NCBI GenBank assembly: GCA_905221605.1
Contig: CAJNDS010002316.1
Coordinates: 16,001-80,000 of the forward strand
DNA: 64,000 nucleotides
Direction of reading: 5' to 3'
Source of the DNA: Symbiodinium natans
Lineage: Eukaryota; Sar; Dinophyceae; Suessiales; Symbiodiniaceae
This document shows positions 11,776 through 22,610 of this stretch, one piece after another. The position numbers and the translations under genes were made by a program. The number at the start of each line of letters is the position of its first letter. Position 1 is the stretch's first letter. The notes below the pieces were generated by a model. It had not been told where the DNA came from. It was given only the letters and a program-made list of their open reading frames with translations, and did not search any database.

Positions 11776-12940
11776 TCAGAAGGCTGATGCATCGTGGCTT
11801 CGCACACGAAGCTGAGCTGGTCCGAGCTCCTTCTTTTTAGTTTTCTTCACCCTTTCCGCCTTCCAGCACCTCCACGCGGGCCTGAAAACCCTGGCGTATT
11901 CCCCACAGCACGCAGCACACGCAGTTGTATTCGCGAGCTTGCCGCGCAGCGCCTGGCCCACGGGCCCCGTCTCCTGCACCTCGTTGGCGATGAAGCCCAG
12001 CGTGCGCTTCTGCGAAGACCTGCTGCAGCTCCTCGAGCCCCGCGGGCTCCACGCTGTGCTTCAGCTTCTTGTTTGAGAGGTTCTGGAAGCCGTAATTCAC
12101 GGTGACTTCGCCGTCGTTGGCCCCACCGCCCCGCGATTCCACGATGAGGTTCGCAGAGCTCCACGCCGCCGGCGGAGGAGGCGGAGAGCTGCCCGAGCCC
12201 GCGTTGCAGGCCACCAGGAGCCGCGCGTTGTCGGCGGCTGCGAGGTTCAGCACCTCCCCGTCACGTCCCTGCTGTTAACGGTGGAGCCGCCGGTGATGGT
12301 GAGCTCCATTTCCGGGACCTGTGTGGAGATGGCATTCGTCACGAGCCCGTGGCCGGTTCTCCAACAGCGACTTAGCGCCCCTGGACTGCACTTCCCAGTC
12401 AACGCAAACGTGGAGGGTGGGGCATCTACACGATGTGCTGAGCAATTCACACGCGATCAGGGCCCTCCTCCCCCAAACGCCCCTGAGCGCCACGCCCATC
12501 CTGGGCGCGACTTCCTGATGTTGCGGGGCCGGCACGCTGGGCATCGAGTTCGAGGCCCCAGATCGGCGTACTGCGATCAGCCCGTCCACTTCCGCGGAGG
12601 TGTAGAACGATACGAGGGCAATGGCAATCTCGTGCAGGATGGGCGCCTGAAGCCCGGTCCACCGTAGGCGCTCAGGTCGATGCCGCCCACGGCCGCAGCA
12701 ATCGCAGCATCTCTGCGGTCGTGCTATGGCGGTTTCGCTTGAATCGTAGAAGCTGCCCAGCATGGCCAGGACCCAGGACTTGCTGGCCAGGGGCGCCAGC
12801 AGGGCGCTCACCTCCGGCTGCGTGTTCCTTATCGTGACCAACAGGTCCCAGGCCATGCCCGGGCGTTGGCGAGGTTCGTGCCGCCGGTCGTGGTGAGCGG
12901 AGCTCACCATCACAGGCGGCTCGGGAGGCGCCGTCGTCAA
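11776..12940 (-). pseudogene. Possible gene fragments inside outer fold-back element
   Basis: The GC-rich region has several overlapping minus-strand ORFs that switch frame. Protein-like stretches include SALLAPLASKSWVLAMLGSFYDS, LHEIAIALVSFYTSAEVDGLI, GGANDGEVTVNYGFQNLSNK and NEVQETGPVGQALRGKLANT. These look like pieces of real protein separated by frame breaks, so this is probably captured host sequence that has decayed. I do not recognise the family. 11,171-11,775 has no supported gene. Confidence 0.3.
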
Positions 12941-13027
12941 GGGCCCTGGATGTGCAGGGTGCCGTGACCTCGGGGCGTGGAGCTCTCCACGATTTTTTTC
13001 AGTCAGGGGCCACTCATGGTAGCCTTT

Positions 13028-13386
13028 TCAAACGCACTATAATGTCACTACAGCCCCTTTTGCAACAACGTCACTACAACGCCACTACAACGTCAATGTC
13101 ACTCCAACATCGCTACAACGTCACTACAACGTCACTACAACGTCACTACAACGTCCTATGTCACGACAACGTCACTACAACGTCACTACAATGTCACTCT
13201 AGCCGTCACTACAACGTCACGTCACTACAACGTCAATACAATATCACTACAGCCGCTTTTGCAGCATGGTCACACAACGTCACTACAATGTCACTTCAGC
13301 CGCTTTTGCAGCATGGTCACAACAACGTCACTACAGCCGCTTTTGCAGCATGTCGCTGCAACGTCACTACAATGTCACTACAACGT
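13028..13386 (+). repeat. Degenerate GTCACTACAAC minisatellite with AGCCGCTTTTGCAGCATG spacers
   Basis: Left inner arm. The 11-bp units are interrupted three times by an AGCCGCTTTTGCAGCATG-like spacer, giving a higher-order repeat of about 50-60 bp towards the right end. Confidence 0.85.
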
Positions 13387-14032
13387 TTGCTGGAAAGACT
13401 CAAAAAAAGCAGGAAAAATACTGAACATATGGACTCTGCGGAAAAAAGCCTCGTTTAATTCAACTATAATTAAAATAGTGACAAAGTATGAACCAACAAA
13501 TGACTCAATATAAAAGCACCAGCAATGACGAAATAGTACCGTAGTAATGTGCAGATGCAAAAAGTCCAAGTTAAGTCTGCGCGCTCATCGGTCACTACGC
13601 GGGCACTGCGTGGTCACTACGCAGACGGTTCCACAAGAGCAAGACCCTAGCTCTTTCTGCGCCCAAGCTTTTCAACGGTTAGACAAGCGAATCTGCAATC
13701 GAGCTGTTGGAGGGTTTCGACCTGCCTGATCAGCCTCTTTTTTCTGTCGGAAGCTTTTGCTCGGCTGTGGAGTGTCCCCCAGTAGGGCCTTAAATCCAAA
13801 ACGAATCAGGTTTAGAAATATGATTTGGGCGAAATCTAAACCTAAACGAATCGGGTTTGAGTCCAAAATCTGGAAAATGACGTGGTCATTCATGCGTGAA
13901 TTCCATTTAAAATGTAACTGGGGCGTGTACGCGGTCTCCAGACATACTGTAGAGCTTCCTCACCGTAGAGCTACGGGTCTTGACACACATTTCTGGATTG
14001 CACGCGAACGACACATTGCTTTTTGTGCGGTC

Positions 14033-14375
14033 ATGACGCAGTCACGACGGCACGTTACGACGCGATTGCCACGCAGTCACGACGCTTTTGCGTGACGTGG
14101 TCACGACGTGGTCACGACGCAGTCATGATGCGGTCACGACAGCGCTTTTGGGCATCGACGCGATGACGTGACACAGTCACGAACACGGACATGACAGCAC
14201 GCTCACGTGCGTCACGACGACAGGTCACGACAGGGAACGAAACGGTCAAGATGCGGTCACGACGCGTTGTGGACAGAGTCACGACGCGTCGTCACGGAGG
14301 TCACGACGATCACGCGTTACGACGCAGTCGCGACGCTTGTGGTCACGACCGCACCGCCATTTTTTGTGGTCACGA
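14033..14375 (+). repeat. Degenerate GTCACGACGC repeats
   Basis: Roughly twenty scattered units of GTCACGACGC/GTCACGACG. The small frames seen here are translations of the repeat. 14,400-15,046 has no supported gene. Confidence 0.75.
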
Positions 14376-15046
14376 TGACGACAGGGAATTGACGCTTGAA
14401 AAATGAACGCCAGCAAAGTTGCCTGCGCCTCACTTTGTCACGTTCGCACGTATCGTCCGTGCCATTCATGTTGTTAGCTAGCAATCTCCCGCCATTTCTG
14501 TGCGCAGACCAAGTATGCCAACCATTCGAGTGGGAAGCTCAAAAAAGCGCCGTTCAGGTGCTCTCAGAAGCTTGCCTTCAGACCAAACTTGCTGAACCCC
14601 TACCTGAGTTCCAACATGCCCTTGCTTTGGGTTCTCCTCAACGCATTGACACCCTGCGTAACTGAAATCTCATGCGATCAAGCATCTGCCCTTCCGTCCA
14701 CGCCAAAAGGCAGAGCCGCAAAATGCTGGATGACTGCACGAGCTCTTGACTGTGCGCCGCTTGCGGGTGACTCTACGGGGCTTTCACTGCACAGGGCCTC
14801 TGGACTGTACGGCGCCTTTTTGGGTGATGGTCGGGGCCTTTTCACTACTGTACGAGGCATTGAGTGACGGTACCCTTCTTTTGCGTGACTGTACTGGGCT
14901 TTCGGTGACTGCACGCGCCGTTTGCGAAACACCAGTCTAACGCAGTGACAGCCACGCTGAACTCCCGATTTCTGTAAAAGTGATAGTTGCACGGCACCTC
15001 GAAAGCCGAGGTTCTCATCACTGAAATTTGTCAACCCGCCTCTTGT

Positions 15047-15420
15047 CACTCAAGCAGTCAGCCGCAGCCTTCATGGAGAAACAGCGCGCCATGTGTTTTG
15101 ACAGACTGTCCGCCATTTTAGCATGCGCACATTGAGCATCCACGCGTTTAAGTTTCCTCCGTCAGGAAGCGACCAGAAGATGGAAAGCCTGTCAAGAGCT
15201 TCGAACACATTGGCAGAGCATGAATACCAAGTGGCGAACCCTCTACTGGCTTCATATTACCGCTTCGTTCTGAAGAAACAATGCCGTTTAGAAGTTGCGT
15301 GAAGCGAGCAATCCCCGACACTGTGCAGACTCACTGGTGCGAGCATTGCCCCACCTGTTCTTCTCCAAGGTCGTGAGCTTAGTGTATCTCAGTTGGCGAA
15401 GGGTGGTAGAAGTCAAGTGG
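15047..15420 (+). pseudogene. Decayed, internally deleted copy of the Crinkler-like gene
   Basis: 15,047-15,145 matches the start region of the downstream gene (15,790-15,880). 15,225-15,415 matches the coding segment at 16,905-17,090 (KVANPLLA ... LPYLFFSKVVS). About 1 kb between the two, including both ATPase motifs, is missing, and stops interrupt what remains. It is an older tandem duplicate. Confidence 0.7.
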
Positions 15421-15885
15421 AAGAAAGCCCGTGCGTGGAACTTGCGCGCGAATTTTGCTCGTCTGTCTTCGGTTACAAAAGGGCGATGACCAAGATTGAA
15501 GTTTTGAGTGTCCCAAAGTTCATGTTGTGCCTGCCAATTTGTACATGTTGTACATGTTCTGTGGTGCCCTGACTCCTGATCTTGCAGGACGGCCATGGTG
15601 GCTTCCAGCTCGTTGGCAATGCTTTTCCAATCGACCCAGTGCCGCAAAACGTTGCACTCCTGACCTGTGTTTGTTGAATGTATTTTGATCGCGCGCCTGA
15701 TGGTAACGCCTTGCGTGGGTGCTTGATGGCGCGAGACTTGATGTGTCCGTTAATGCAGGTGTTGGCACAACCCACTGAGTTGAGGTTTGTCACTCAAGCA
15801 GTCAGCTGCAGCATTCATGAGATACGGCGCACCACGTGTTGACAGACTGTTTGCCATTTTATCATGCACACATGGAGGATCCGCC

Positions 15886-17664
15886 ATGGAGCGACCTGCC
15901 GAAGAAGAGCCACCTGTTAAGAAGCTTCGGACACTTCCACCCATTGGAGAAGTGGCTCAGGAAGACCAACATGTTTTCATTTCCTTACAAGGATGTGCTG
16001 ACAACATTGGCAAGTTGTTTGATGGCGGGCATAGTGTTGTATTCATCCGCGGTGGCGTGGCCATCGGCAAGACCACATTGGCAGAGCATTTGGGCCGCTC
16101 TGAGACGTATGTGAATGTGCCCTTCACTGAACATGGTCATGACGATGCTTGGAGGGTGAGAACAGTGCAAGCCGTGGAAAAAGCAACAGGCAAAAAAGTT
16201 GACGGAGATGGTTCAGCTTTCGGGAATGCGCTGAAGCAAGCCAAGGACAACAACTTGACCCTGATTTATGATGAAGCTCACACACTGTTCCTCTCTCAAA
16301 ACCTATGCTCAGCCCTATTCAAAGCAAGCATTCACTATCGACCACGGGTCTTGCTGTTATCAGCGTCAGGTGATGCTTCAAGCACATCAAGCCTCGCCAT
16401 GACAACGCCAAATGAAATCACCCAAAAATTCATGTGGACACCACCTCTACCCTGCAGTCTAGACCTGAAAAGACAGCTGGAGGAAAGTGGCGTCAAGCTG
16501 GACGAAGAGAGCATCGACTTCTTCGCCAGCTTCTGTGGTGGGCATCGAGGCATTTTCATGGCTGCGATGCACTGGGTGAAGAGCAAGCAGACGAGTGGTG
16601 AAAGCTGGAATGTCAATAAGACGGTGGGGGTTGTGCGGAATAGCTATAGCCATGGACAGTGGGATTGTAGCGACACCGAGATTCTGGGCGCTCTGAAAGA
16701 GAGCCGTGCCGTGAAAGTCAATGGACGATACAGCTCTGTTGAACATACGCCAAAAGAGTTTGTAGAGCTCTTGTGTGCAGGGGCACGGCCCATCGGACAA
16801 GACATTCGGAGAGAGCTCACCATCAACGGCTTCGTGCTTCCAAAATATGACAGCGCAGAAGAGCTTCAGAAGCTGAATTGGACCAATGACGACCTGCATT
16901 ACAAGGTGGCGAACCCTTTGCTGGCCGCGTACTACCGCTTCCAACTGAAGAAGACCTGTGGCTTACAGCTTCAGTTCTTGCCCAGCAGACCCGAAAACTG
17001 TGCAGACTTACTGATGCGAGCGTTGCCCTACCTGTTCTTCTCCAAGGTCGTGAGCTTCGAAGGAGATGTATCTCAGTTGGCGAAGGGCGGTCTCCCACAC
17101 GAGCAACAGTATAACCAAGCCATCCTCAGTGTGTTGACGGAAATCGGCTACAAGCCCTTTGCTCCACAATCGTCGACGGAGGGTGACGGGAAGCCAGACC
17201 TTATGGTCAAAATTTGTGAGGAGACGTTTGTCATGGAGGGCGCGAAGAAACAGATCAAAGAGCACCTTGGCCGCTTCAATAAGTATGAGAATTACAAGAA
17301 TGCCAAGCACAAGGGTGTCTACATGATCGGCAAGGACAATGACAAGGTGCTTCAGACCGTGATGACATCTTGTGGAGGCGATGTCCAAGTCATAGGCTTG
17401 GTCCCCAACATCGCCCACACCGCCTACACCGTTCACGTGAAGAGCAAGGGCATCACAAGCATCAACACCTTCAGGGTGGACTGCGACCTCGTGGCAAGGA
17501 GGCTGGTGCTTAAGGACGACGGCGAGCCTGAGCTCCACAGTGTGCAATCGCTGAAGAGCGTCCACCTGTTTACAAAAGCTCAGAGCAGACGCTGGGTGAG
17601 AAGTCTGGTAGTATTGTTTTTGTTTTGTCGGTCATCCTTCTCTGCTTCTGTGTTTCGGAAATAG
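15886..17664 (+). CDS. Crinkler-like P-loop NTPase with PD-(D/E)xK-like C-terminus
   Basis: The frame is open from 15,787, but ATG 15,886 sits in a strong CCGCCATGG context and is chosen as the start (about 592 residues). A basic VKKLRT motif lies near the N-terminus, Walker A GGVAIGKTTL at about residues 56-65, and Walker B LIYDEAHTLF around D129-E130. A helical middle region follows. The C-terminal part has GKPDLMV (D438) and VMEGAKKQ (E451, K454), fitting a restriction-endonuclease-like core. This NTPase-plus-nuclease layout is the core of the eukaryotic Crinkler (CRN) family, proposed in the literature to derive from mobile elements. It sits inside the inner fold-back element, so it may be cargo or part of the element's own machinery. 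No secretion signal is visible. Assignment is by motif and style, without a search. Confidence 0.65.
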   Translation: MERPAEEEPPVKKLRTLPPIGEVAQEDQHVFISLQGCADNIGKLFDGGHSVVFIRGGVAIGKTTLAEHLGRSETYVNVPFTEHGHDDAWRVRTVQAVEKATGKKVDGDGSAFGNALKQAKDNNLTLIYDEAHTLFLSQNLCSALFKASIHYRPRVLLLSASGDASSTSSLAMTTPNEITQKFMWTPPLPCSLDLKRQLEESGVKLDEESIDFFASFCGGHRGIFMAAMHWVKSKQTSGESWNVNKTVGVVRNSYSHGQWDCSDTEILGALKESRAVKVNGRYSSVEHTPKEFVELLCAGARPIGQDIRRELTINGFVLPKYDSAEELQKLNWTNDDLHYKVANPLLAAYYRFQLKKTCGLQLQFLPSRPENCADLLMRALPYLFFSKVVSFEGDVSQLAKGGLPHEQQYNQAILSVLTEIGYKPFAPQSSTEGDGKPDLMVKICEETFVMEGAKKQIKEHLGRFNKYENYKNAKHKGVYMIGKDNDKVLQTVMTSCGGDVQVIGLVPNIAHTAYTVHVKSKGITSINTFRVDCDLVARRLVLKDDGEPELHSVQSLKSVHLFTKAQSRRWVRSLVVLFLFCRSSFSASVFRK

Positions 17665-20295
17665 GTCTCTTGCCTTCGTGCACATGTCATGATCTGTGCT
17701 CCTTCGGATTCCTTTTCTCTTGTTTGATCTGCAAATCTCAGCTGCGTTGCCTGCGTTGCGTCTGTTAGCACCCAGGCCCATCTGCCGGATCAGGCACAAG
17801 AGTTGCAAGGTTTGAGAGGTTTGAGACCGTTGCAGGGTGCCAAGACATGTGACCATTAGAGATTGCCAGCCTTTGGCGTTCTGCGCCCTGCAGGCGCGAC
17901 CTCAACGTCCGTCTGGGTGCGGGAACTGATCCGCGAGGACTCTGCTGTGTGAGAGCAAGTGCCGGTAATTGGAGCGCAAGGCTGACCGAGAGCATCAGTA
18001 GCATTCAGCTGAACGCAGGGTTGGGGCACCTGTTGGGATCTGGGCTCCAGTGTGTCTCGGACGCTCGTCGACAGGGGCGAAGCATGCGGCATGCCCATAG
18101 TGGCACACGTCTGATCGTGGGAGAGGGGAGGGGGCGGGAGGCTGGCAGTTTTTTGGCTGTTCTTTGCTGGGAGTGTTTCTGCAAGCTTGCCGTCAGTTCA
18201 TGTCTGCCGCAGTGTTGACCCACTCGACTCGCAGGATGGGAAGATCACAGAAAAGCTGAGGCCCAAGGAGGATTCCGATGCATGCATATCATGTCCATGT
18301 TTAACGCACGGCGTTCTGGAAGACAGAACTGCGGAGTTGATTTTTTCGGAACGTTGAAAAGAACCCACGCATGAATTGTGACGCAAGCAGCTTTTGAAGT
18401 TCGAGGATGGCAACAAGTTTGAGCCAGCGTTCCAAGTGAAAGGAACCTTGGCCAACGCCGCGACCTTAGTTCCACTCAATCGATTGCCTCAGTGCATTTC
18501 TGTGTTTGAATGAGCGGTTCTCCACGTGGTGTGCGATGTCAGGTGGATGACCTGAAGGAAGCCATGCGCTCAGAAACGGGTTGCCTTCGCCCTTGTCATT
18601 GAGCGCACATGGTATCTGAGTTCACTTCTGGTTGCTTCAGGGAATAAAGAACAAGGCGGAGCTCTCCATTCCTTCGTTCAAAATTGACATATACAGCCGG
18701 GAGGAGAGCTTTTCACGTCAAACCCTCCCACCTAGGCCTCCCTGTGCCGCGTCTCAGCTTGACTTTGCAGGATGGGCGCTGGGTGCCGGAAGATGAAGAA
18801 ACAAAAGTAAATCGCGGCACATCCAAGCCCAGCACTTGGTTGCCATGACTTTTCAGCTTAGGGTTTTTTGCCGTCGTCCCGCTCGCAGGGCAGATTGCTA
18901 CGGGTTCGTGCTGCCACCAGCGGACGACGTATAAGTTGCATGCGTGTGCCTCAGCAGCGCCGGAGTTTGAGCGCTGCGAAGTTGCATCCGTCCTTGTTGT
19001 GTGAGCTTCTCGGCTGAGGTAGCAGCAGCATCACTGACGTTTTTGGCGTTGCGGCTTTGCTTGACTTCCAGGATTAGCAGACAGCAGTTCAACGATGTTC
19101 AACGCTCACATTCTTTGAGCAGGCTACTTCGTTCAAGTTTTCAAGTCAAGCGGGGCGTGCAACGGGTACAGGACCAGCGACACCGGTCAAAAGCAGTTTC
19201 ACAGAGGCGCTCTTAGTCGTGCTTAAGTGCACAGACACGATCAATCCATTTGAAGAAATCTGGGGGAAGAGCGCTTGCTTTGCTTTGCTTTGCCAGTACT
19301 TCAACTTTGAGTCTTACTTGTTAGCATGATTTTTCTGGCTGAATCGTGAATGAAATCGGGGAATCCGTGCTCGCAGCTGTGCGGGCTCTGGGTTTCACTC
19401 ATCAACCTTGCGACGTGCAGTCGGTGTGGCCATGTTTGCAAGTGACATGCTTCGGATCAAACCGGGCGCCGCTCGGGATAGAAACCGGGGGGCTCCGAAA
19501 GGAGCAAGGTCGGAATTCCGACCCCGAAACCGGTATTCCGGCCTCGGTTCAGGCCGAGGCCGGGAAAAATTAATTGATTTTTTTTTTCGGGCCGGCTTGT
19601 CATTCTTGTCATTCCTGTCATTGTTTACACGTCCTCCAGAGCACACAAGTACCTGTGACAGAATGACCAGCCCCCGAGAGGGCAGCGGCAGGAGACAAGA
19701 ATGACAAGCTTCCCGAAAATAAGAAGCAAAGTTCTTGCAAAGAGCGCTGAAACGGGCTTTAAGGGGGGGCCCACCCGGCTGTAGCTCGTAGCAGCTCGCG
19801 AGCAGCATGCATTTAGCTTCTGGGCAGCTCTTTCTGCGACTCGCTGTCCTTCCTAGCAGCTCGCAGGCCCAGCGTGTGCCCTTAAACTGCTTCCGAACAG
19901 CACGCGCCCTCAAACTGCTCCCGAACCGCCGCGCGCCCTGTTTGCAAGCACTTTAGAGCCCCTTCGATTCCGCGACCTACCGCTCCGAGCCCGCATAAAC
20001 GGAACTTAATGTGATTCGGGGAGGGTGTTCCAGCCTCGTTTCGAGAGATGCTCGAGAATTTCTACGTTTACAATTTGCAAATCCATGTTGCCATGCGAAG
20101 CTTCAATTGTGTCAGCGGAGCTGATGGCCAGCACCGAAACAATCCCACGCGCGACGATTTCCAAGAACGCTCGACAACAAACCAAAGCAGATCGACTGTG
20201 ACGGATTCACGTCCACCTCGAACGTGCACACAACGAACGCTGCGAGCGCCTTCGGCCATTGCGATCTGCAACTAATCGATCCATCCAAAGGTAGC
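17665..20295. other. Interior of inner fold-back element, no supported gene
   Basis: Short ORFs only, with no motif. A small local palindrome-like stretch lies near 19,505-19,565 (GGAATTCC and GGCCTCGG...CCGAGGCC), along with a short GCTTT repeat near 19,270. Confidence 0.5.
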
Positions 20296-20705
20296 ACAGC
20301 GGACCCGCAGTGACTCGTAGTGACTCCGTAGTAGTGAGTAGTGACCCGTAGTGAACCGCAGTGACCCGTAGTGACCCGTAGTGACCCGTAGTGACCCGTA
20401 GTGACGCGTAGTGACCCGTAGTGACCCGTAGTGACTCGTAGTGACCCGTAGTGACCCGTAGTGACTCGTAGTGACCCGTAGTGACCCGTCGTGACCGGTA
20501 GTGACCCGTAGTGACCCGTAGTGACCCGTAGTGACGCGTAGTGACCCATAGTGACCCGTACTGACCCGTAGTGACCCGTAGTGACCCGTAGTGACCCGTA
20601 GTGACCCGTAGTGACCCGTAGTGACCCCGTAGTGACCCGTAGTGACCCGTAGTGACCCGTAGTGACCCGTAGTGACCCGTCGTGACCCGTAACGCGTAGT
20701 GACCG
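20296..20705 (-). repeat. 10-bp minisatellite GTGACCCGTA
   Basis: About forty units of a 10-bp repeat with few substitutions. Long minus-strand ORFs here (GHYGSLRVTT periodic) only translate the array. Confidence 0.93.
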
Positions 20706-20744
20706 TTACAGCTGCATCGCGAAGAACAGTCGTAAAAAGCGCTG

Positions 20745-20960
20745 CAAACTGCAGTATGACGCAGAAGCAGCACTTCACTGCAGAGACTCGGTTAGAGACT
20801 CAGTCTTTTTGGAATCTTTGACGGTGAAGACTGCAGTCTTTTTGGAGTCTCTTCGAAGTCCGCCTACCACTTCTACTGCTGCAAACTGCTGTTTCTGCTA
20901 CTACTGCTTCAACTTCGAGCAAGATTGCGACATTAATGAGTTATTGTTGGCTCATATTTT
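20745..20960 (+). repeat. Copy of conserved inner-arm block
   Basis: Related in direct orientation to 21,600-21,850 and inverted to 10,800-11,010: GACTGCAGTC, CTCTTCGAAGTC and TTGTTGGCTCATATTT blocks recur in the same order. Confidence 0.75.
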
Positions 20961-21056
20961 GTCATTCTTGAGCCATTCTTGAATTAAACAAATTCTTTTT
21001 GTGTCTTTTTGAACAAAATTTGCATTTTTTATTCTGCAGCAAACGAGTTTTTTGTG

Positions 21057-21167
21057 CATTGTAGTGACGTTGTAGTGACGTTGTAGTGACGTTGTAGTGA
21101 CGTTGTAGTGACGTTGTAGTGACGTTGTAGTGACGTTGTAGTGACGTTGTAGTGACGTTGCTACAAA
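21057..21167 (-). repeat. 11-bp minisatellite GTAGTGACGTT
   Basis: About ten units in the right arm of the inner element, the inverse of the GTCACTACAAC arrays. Confidence 0.92.
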
Positions 21168-21895
21168 AGAGGCTGTCGTGACATTTTAATGGCTTTTGGA
21201 ATAAGTTACCATAAATCAAACCGAGCGAGCCGCGGAATCATAGTGGCGACCCAGTGGCGACCCTGTGGCGACCTTGTGGCTGCCACTGCTACTCTGCCAC
21301 TCCGCCCTGCTGCCCTGCCACTGCCTGCTCTCTGCCACTGCTGCTGCTCTGCCACCCCCGCCCTGCTGCCCTGCCACAGCTGTCCACTGCTGCCCTGCCA
21401 GCCTGCCCACTCTGCACTACTGCCCTGCCACTGCTGCCCTAGCACTGCTGCCCTGCCACTGCTGCTCTCTGCCACTGCTGCTGCTCTGCACTCCCGCCTG
21501 GCCAGTCCGCCCCACTGCCCTGTCTGTTCTGCCACCGTCCCGCTGATCAGCATTGTTGCAGCATCACGAAGAACAGTGGCGAATCGTAAAAGCGCTGCAA
21601 ACTGCAGTATAATGCACAAGCAGCAGTCGCTGCAGAGACTCGGTGAGAGACTCAGTCTTTATGGAATCTTTTACGGTGAAGACTGCAGTCTTTTTGGAGT
21701 CTCTTCGAAGTCTGCCTACTACTTCTACTGCTGCTGCTGTTGCTGCTACTGCTCAACTTCTGCTTCGAGCAAAGATTGCAACATTATTGAGTCATTATTG
21801 CGACATTATTGAGTCATTATTGAATCATTGTTGGCTCATATTTGACTCATTATTGAAACAAACGAAATTCTTTTTCGCTCCATGTTGACAACACC

Positions 21896-22057
21896 TTGCG
21901 GTCACAACGCGGTCACAACGCGGTCACAACGCGGTCACAACGCGGTCACAACGCGGTCACAACGCGGTCACAACGCGGTCACAACGCGGTCACAACGAGG
22001 TCACAACGCGGTCACAACGAGGTCACAACGCGGTCACAACGCGGTCACAACGCGGTG
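21896..22057 (-). repeat. 11-bp minisatellite GGTCACAACGC
   Basis: About fourteen units, nearly perfect apart from two CGAGG variants. Confidence 0.93.
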
Positions 22058-22067
22058 CTGCTGCTGT

Positions 22068-22235
22068 AGTGACGTTGTAGTGACGTTGTAGTGACGTTGT
22101 AGTGACGTTGTAGTGACGTTGTAGTGACGTTGTTGTAGTGACGTTGTAGTGACGTTGTAGTGACGTTGTAGTGACGTTGTAGTGACGTTGTAGTGACGTT
22201 GTAGTGACGTTGTAGTGACGTTGTAGTGACGTTGC
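22068..22235 (-). repeat. 11-bp minisatellite GTAGTGACGTT
   Basis: About fifteen units with a single GTT insertion near 22,133. It lies next to the right end of the outer element. Confidence 0.93.
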
Positions 22236-22308
22236 AGCATAAGAGGCTGTAGTGACATTTTAGCGGCTTTTGGAATAAGTTACCATAAGTGCCCCCTTAC
22301 TTATATAT

Positions 22309-22313
22309 GTAAC
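22309..22313 (+). repeat. Right 5-bp target duplication of outer fold-back element
   Basis: GTAAC, matching 10,406-10,410. Confidence 0.6.
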
Positions 22314-22610
22314 AATGTTCTCGTCTCCCTACATCACAAAGAGCAATGCCAGCATTACGCCCCCTTTCCTAAACAAGCAGCTCTTGTCCTTGCTGCGGTT
22401 GGATATAATATACGTGAGGCTGCTCGAGCCAAGCTTGCACACATACTTGGTCTGACCTATCTTCAATTGGCAAGTGCTACACCGTTGGAGCTTCAAAGCT
22501 TTACTGAGGTGTATAGTAAGGCCATTTGGGCTATTCCGGCCAAGGAGCAATACACCATGCTTGTGCAGATCCACTGCAAGTGCTCCATGTGCCAGCAGCC
22601 ACAGTCCATC
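22314..22610 (+). CDS. LINE N-terminal coding fragment (upstream of inversion)
   Basis: A plus-strand frame with a real-protein look: CQHYAPFPKQAALVLAAVG ... AHILGLTYLQLASATPLEL ... AIPAKEQYTMLVQIH, followed by CKCSMCQQPQ, a possible zinc-binding Cys cluster. It has no start codon here and loses its frame at 22,610, where the inversion begins. Joined to the inverted segment the frames differ by one base, so either an indel has occurred or this is the end of a separate ORF1. Confidence 0.55.

Larger units (their letters stand above)
13005..21220. mobile_element. Inner fold-back element of the same family
   Basis: The left end (GGGGCCACTCATGGTAGCC, then AATGTCACTACAGCCCCTTTTGC) matches the inverse of the right end at about 21,168-21,220 (GAGGCTGTCGTGACATTTTA, then GGAATAAGTTACCATAAATC). 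These ends are diverged relatives of the outer element's ends, so four terminal copies occur in the order forward, forward, reverse, reverse. The interior holds a Crinkler-like gene, its decayed copy, and three more minisatellites. The exact ends and any target duplication were not resolved. Confidence 0.6.
10411..22308. mobile_element. Outer fold-back element with long inverted arms
   Basis: The left end reads ATGTATAAGTAAGGGGGCAC and the right end is its near-perfect inverse. Both ends continue inward through matching blocks in the same order: terminal repeat, a GTCACTACAAC array, a GTTGTGACCGC array, then a unique block with GAGCCAACAATGACTC and GACTGCAGTCTT. The arms are about 0.75 kb (left) and 1.1 kb (right). 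A 5-bp duplication (GTAAC) flanks it. Interior 11.2-13.0 kb shows no transposase. A second element of the same family is nested inside. Confidence 0.75.
21225..22308 (-). repeat. Right inverted arm, outer fold-back element
   Basis: Inverse of 10,411-11,170 but longer, because both minisatellites and the CTGCC-rich tract (21,290-21,540) are expanded. Confidence 0.7.

Noticed and set aside
20112-20778. Three long minus-strand ORFs with a periodic GHYGSLRVTT pattern
   Set aside because: Pure translation of the 10-bp minisatellite. All three frames stay open because the unit has few stop-forming variants.
21882-22258. ORFs on both strands across the GGTCACAACGC and GTAGTGACGTT arrays
   Set aside because: Repeat translation without any non-repeat protein sequence.
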